The notes below the pieces were generated by a model that saw only the letters and a list, made by a program, of their open reading frames with translations, searched no databases and was not told where the DNA came from. From NCBI GenBank assembly GCA_005884335.1, contig VBCJ01000012.1, positions 1-16,173 on the forward strand: a DNA stretch of 16,173 bases, given 5' to 3'. Source of the stretch: Betaproteobacteria bacterium (GTDB lineage Bacteria > Pseudomonadota > Gammaproteobacteria > Burkholderiales > SG8-39). This document shows positions 14,234 through 16,173 of the stretch, piece by piece. The position numbers and the translations under genes were made by a program. The stretch's first letter is position 1. Each line of letters opens with the position of its first letter.

Positions 14234-14916
14234 CACGGCGCGGCCGTTCGACGGCGGATCTGCTCGAAGGCGCGCATGGCCGCTTCCTGCTCGGCGTTTC
14301 GCCGGCTGCTTCCGAGCCCCGTGGTCCGCACCGAGAGCTGGGGAATCAGGCACTCGACCTCGAAATTCTGGCTGTGAGCCGCCCCGTGGGTTGCCACCAC
14401 GGAATATTGAGGCAGGGCGATCTTTCTGGCCTGAAGCAGTTCCTGCAGAAGCGTCTTCGGATCTTTTCCGAGCGCCTTCGGATCCAGGTTGGCAAGCAGC
14501 GGTTCGTACAGGCGCCGAATGGTCTCGCGAGCCGCCGAAAAACCTCCGTCGACAAAGACCGCACCGATCAGAGCTTCGAACGCATCGGCCAGAATCGAGG
14601 GCCGCGCGAACCCGCCGCTCTTCAGCTCGCCTTCGCCCAGTTGCAGGTGATCGCCCAGCCTGAGCGTCTGCGCCACCTGATGCAAGGTCTCCTCGCGCAC
14701 GAGCTGCGCTCGCAAGCGCGACAGGTCTCCCTCGGAAAGCTCGCCGAAGCGTTCGAACAGCTCGGCTGCAACGACGCAGTTGAGAATGCTGTCGCCCAGG
14801 AACTCCAGGCGCTCGTTGTGAAGCGCGCTGTGACTGCGGTGTGTGAGTGCCCGCGATAGCAGCTCGGGCCGGGAAAAACGGTATCCGATATGCTGCTGAA
14901 GACGCTCCCGGCTCAC
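14233..14916 (-). CDS. rnc: Ribonuclease III
   Basis: It cuts double-stranded RNA in rRNA precursors and in regulatory RNA duplexes. From the GTG at 14914-14916 the protein has 227 residues, close to the 226 of E. coli. The catalytic signature [10 protein letters not shown] is at 34-43 (Glu38, Asp42), and the second acidic cluster appears in [18 protein letters not shown]-terminal double-stranded RNA-binding domain begins near [11 protein letters not shown]. The frame is open to 15015, which would overlap the DUF4845 gene and add unrelated residues, so I prefer the GTG with AGGG just upstream. Confidence 0.95.
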   Translation of the reverse strand: MSRERLQQHIGYRFSRPELLSRALTHRSHSALHNERLEFLGDSILNCVVAAELFERFGELSEGDLSRLRAQLVREETLHQVAQTLRLGDHLQLGEGELKSGGFARPSILADAFEALIGAVFVDGGFSAARETIRRLYEPLLANLDPKALGKDPKTLLQELLQARKIALPQYSVVATHGAAHSQNFEVECLIPQLSVRTTGLGSSRRNAEQEAAMRAFEQIRRRTAAP

Positions 14917-14971
14917 GGACCCTGTCGAAGAGCGGGCCGAGCGTGCGACGGAATCCGATCCCGGCGTGTCG

Positions 14972-15322
14972 TTAATTATTGCTGCTCGCAGCAAAATCGA
15001 ACACGACGCTGACATTGCCGAACAGCGAGATCCGCTTCGGATAGGCGAACGAGATCACGATGTCGTTGCCTTCCTTGGTGACTTCGAGGTCCCTGCCCGC
15101 GATCACGTCGATGTCGTCGATCGCCGCGCGGCGGTCGAACGCTATGCGCACGTCCTGGACGGTTCCCTTGCTGTTGATCTGCGCGATGCTCACGATCGCC
15201 TTCTTGACCTTGAAGTATTCGATGTAGGCGGGGGCGATCTTCAGGCCGCCTATGGCGACCAAGACGATGACGATGCACACCACCACCATTCCAATCAGGG
15301 TAATACCTCGCTGATTCTTCAT
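14972..15322 (-). CDS. DUF4845 single-pass membrane protein
   Basis: This is a 116-residue protein with the pattern [20 protein letters not shown], a positively charged start and one membrane helix (about 8-28) that resembles a type IV pilin leader. A small soluble domain follows with [19 protein letters not shown]4845 proteins regularly sit between lepB and rnc in Beta- and Gammaproteobacteria, as here. The function is unknown; the position suggests a link to protein export or to expression of rnc. It starts 10 bp after the full-length lepB stop. Confidence 0.92.
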   Translation of the reverse strand: MKNQRGITLIGMVVVCIVIVLVAIGGLKIAPAYIEYFKVKKAIVSIAQINSKGTVQDVRIAFDRRAAIDDIDVIAGRDLEVTKEGNDIVISFAYPKRISLFGNVSVVFDFAASSNN

Positions 15323-15332
15323 GAGTCCCCCT

Positions 15333-16121
15333 TCACCGAAATGTTCCGAAGCGCCGCGGTTCGCTGAAATTGAACCAGATGAAAAATGCCTTCCCGACGA
15401 TATTCTCGTCCGGTACGAAACCCCACACCCGGCTGTCCGCCGAGTTGTCGCGGTTGTCGCCCATCATGAAATAGTGCCCGGGAGGCACGGTGCAGGCCAC
15501 GCCTTCGCTATTGTAGTTGCAATTTTCGCGAAACGGTAACGGTCACGTGAAGGGGACCGCCGCAGGCGCATCGCCCTCAAGGAGAATGGCGTGCTCGACC
15601 CCGTTCAGTGTCTCGATGAACTGTGCCGAGTAGTGGATCCGCTCGCGATTCAGATAATCGGAAATCTGTCTGCGGGGCTGCGCGATCCCGTTGATGAAGA
15701 GTTTCTTGTTCTCATAGACGATCTTGTCGCCGGGAACGCCGACCACGCGCTTGATGTAGTCGAGCGACGGATCCTCCGGAAACCGAAACACCATCACGTC
15801 GCCGCGCTTGGGCTCTCCGACGTTGACGATTTTCTTGTTGACGAGCGGGATCCGGATGCCGTAGGCGAACTTGTTGACCAGGATGAAATCCCCGACCACC
15901 AGCGTCGGCACCATCGAGCCTGAGGGAATCTTGAAAGGCTCGACCAGGAACGAGCGCAGCAGGAAAACGATGAGAATGACCGGGAAGAAACTCTTCGGAT
16001 ACTCGATCCACCAGGGTTCCTTGTCGTCCCTGCGGCGCTGCTTGGCGAAATAGACTGCGTCGGCTAGCGCAAACACTCCCGTAGTAACCAGCAGGACAAA
16101 AAGTATCAGCGCGAAATTCAT
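15333..16121 (-). CDS. lepB: Signal peptidase I, interrupted by an in-frame TGA
   Basis: LepB cleaves signal peptides of exported proteins at the outer face of the inner membrane. The frame from the ATG at 16119-16121 shows two N-terminal membrane segments (about 3-22 and 44-60). The catalytic Ser69 lies in PSGSMVPTL and Lys124 in [13 protein letters not shown]. At 15543-15545 an in-frame TGA (codon 193) stops the reading. The same frame then continues with [32 protein letters not shown] (box E) and [17 protein letters not shown] to a second TGA at 15333-15335, giving a 262-codon gene of normal length. No frameshift is needed. The truncated 192-residue product would lack box E, which is needed for activity. 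The ATG overlaps the lepA stop as ATGA. Confidence 0.93.
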
Positions 16122-16173
16122 TTGCTCTCAACCTGGAGTATGGCGAGGAACGCCTCCTGGGGTATTTCGACCG
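16118..16173 (-). CDS. lepA: 3' end of elongation factor 4 (LepA)
   Basis: The last 17 codons are visible, reading [17 protein letters not shown] and then TGA. This is the characteristic end of LepA (EF4), a translational GTPase that helps initiation and back-translocation. The remainder lies beyond the window. It shares an ATGA overlap with lepB, the standard lepA-lepB operon. Confidence 0.9.
   Translation of the reverse strand, partial: VEIPQEAFLAILQVESK

Noticed and set aside
14914..15015. N-terminal extension of RNase III
   Set aside because: It would overlap the DUF4845 gene and adds residues unlike the family; the GTG at 14914-14916 gives the standard length.
15336..15542. A frameshift in lepB
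   Set aside because: Counting codons shows that the C-terminal part lies in the same frame as the N-terminal part; only a TGA separates them.
1..16173. CRISPR arrays, complete insertion sequences, integrases or toxin-antitoxin pairs
   Set aside because: I looked for regularly spaced repeats, transposase or integrase motifs and small paired genes and saw none.

Overview
The window looks like chromosomal DNA of a GC-rich betaproteobacterium. The right half carries the run lepA-lepB-(DUF4845)-rnc-era-recO-pdxJ-acpS-nagZ. The middle carries uvrC-pgsA followed by tRNA-Gly, tRNA-Cys and tRNA-Leu. Both gene orders are typical of Betaproteobacteria. Almost everything is on the minus strand; efp and the partial gene at the left edge are the clear plus-strand genes.

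Left end (1-1940): the C-terminal end of an iron-sulfur flavoprotein oxidoreductase on the plus strand, then minus-strand genes for a DUF1178 protein, a DUF1232 (YkvA-like) membrane protein and an unrecognised membrane protein. tRNA block (1945-3735): tRNA-Leu(UAA), tRNA-Cys(GCA) and tRNA-Gly(GCC), all minus. Between tRNA-Leu and tRNA-Cys lies a two-gene phage lysis module: an M15-type endolysin and a gene-transfer-agent-type 3-TM holin. Next to it is a perfect 323-bp palindrome (3254-3576) whose right arm contains the 3' half of tRNA-Cys and whose left arm is its mirror image. This is the most unusual structure in the window. It is either the scar of an integration event at tRNA-Cys or an assembly or foldback artefact.

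Middle (3753-9535): udgB-uvrC-pgsA form a coupled minus-strand operon for DNA repair and phosphatidylglycerol synthesis. efp is transcribed divergently from udgB, and the two promoters appear to overlap. Downstream of efp a double-hairpin repeat separates it from a convergent pair, a VOC-family protein and an exported protein of unknown function. Next come a decayed C-terminal fragment of an NHL-type beta-propeller gene, a REP-like inverted repeat and an AT-richer orphan membrane protein, so this stretch looks like an accessory patch.

Right half (9536-16173): a CDF metal exporter sits 9 bp downstream of nagZ. nagZ ends a long chain of overlapping genes that serves protein export (lepB), RNA maturation (rnc), ribosome assembly (era), recombination (recO), vitamin B6 synthesis (pdxJ), acyl-carrier-protein activation (acpS) and cell-wall recycling (nagZ). 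lepB carries an in-frame TGA between its catalytic Ser/Lys region and its conserved C-terminal box. It is either a sequence error or a real nonsense or readthrough codon in a normally essential gene.
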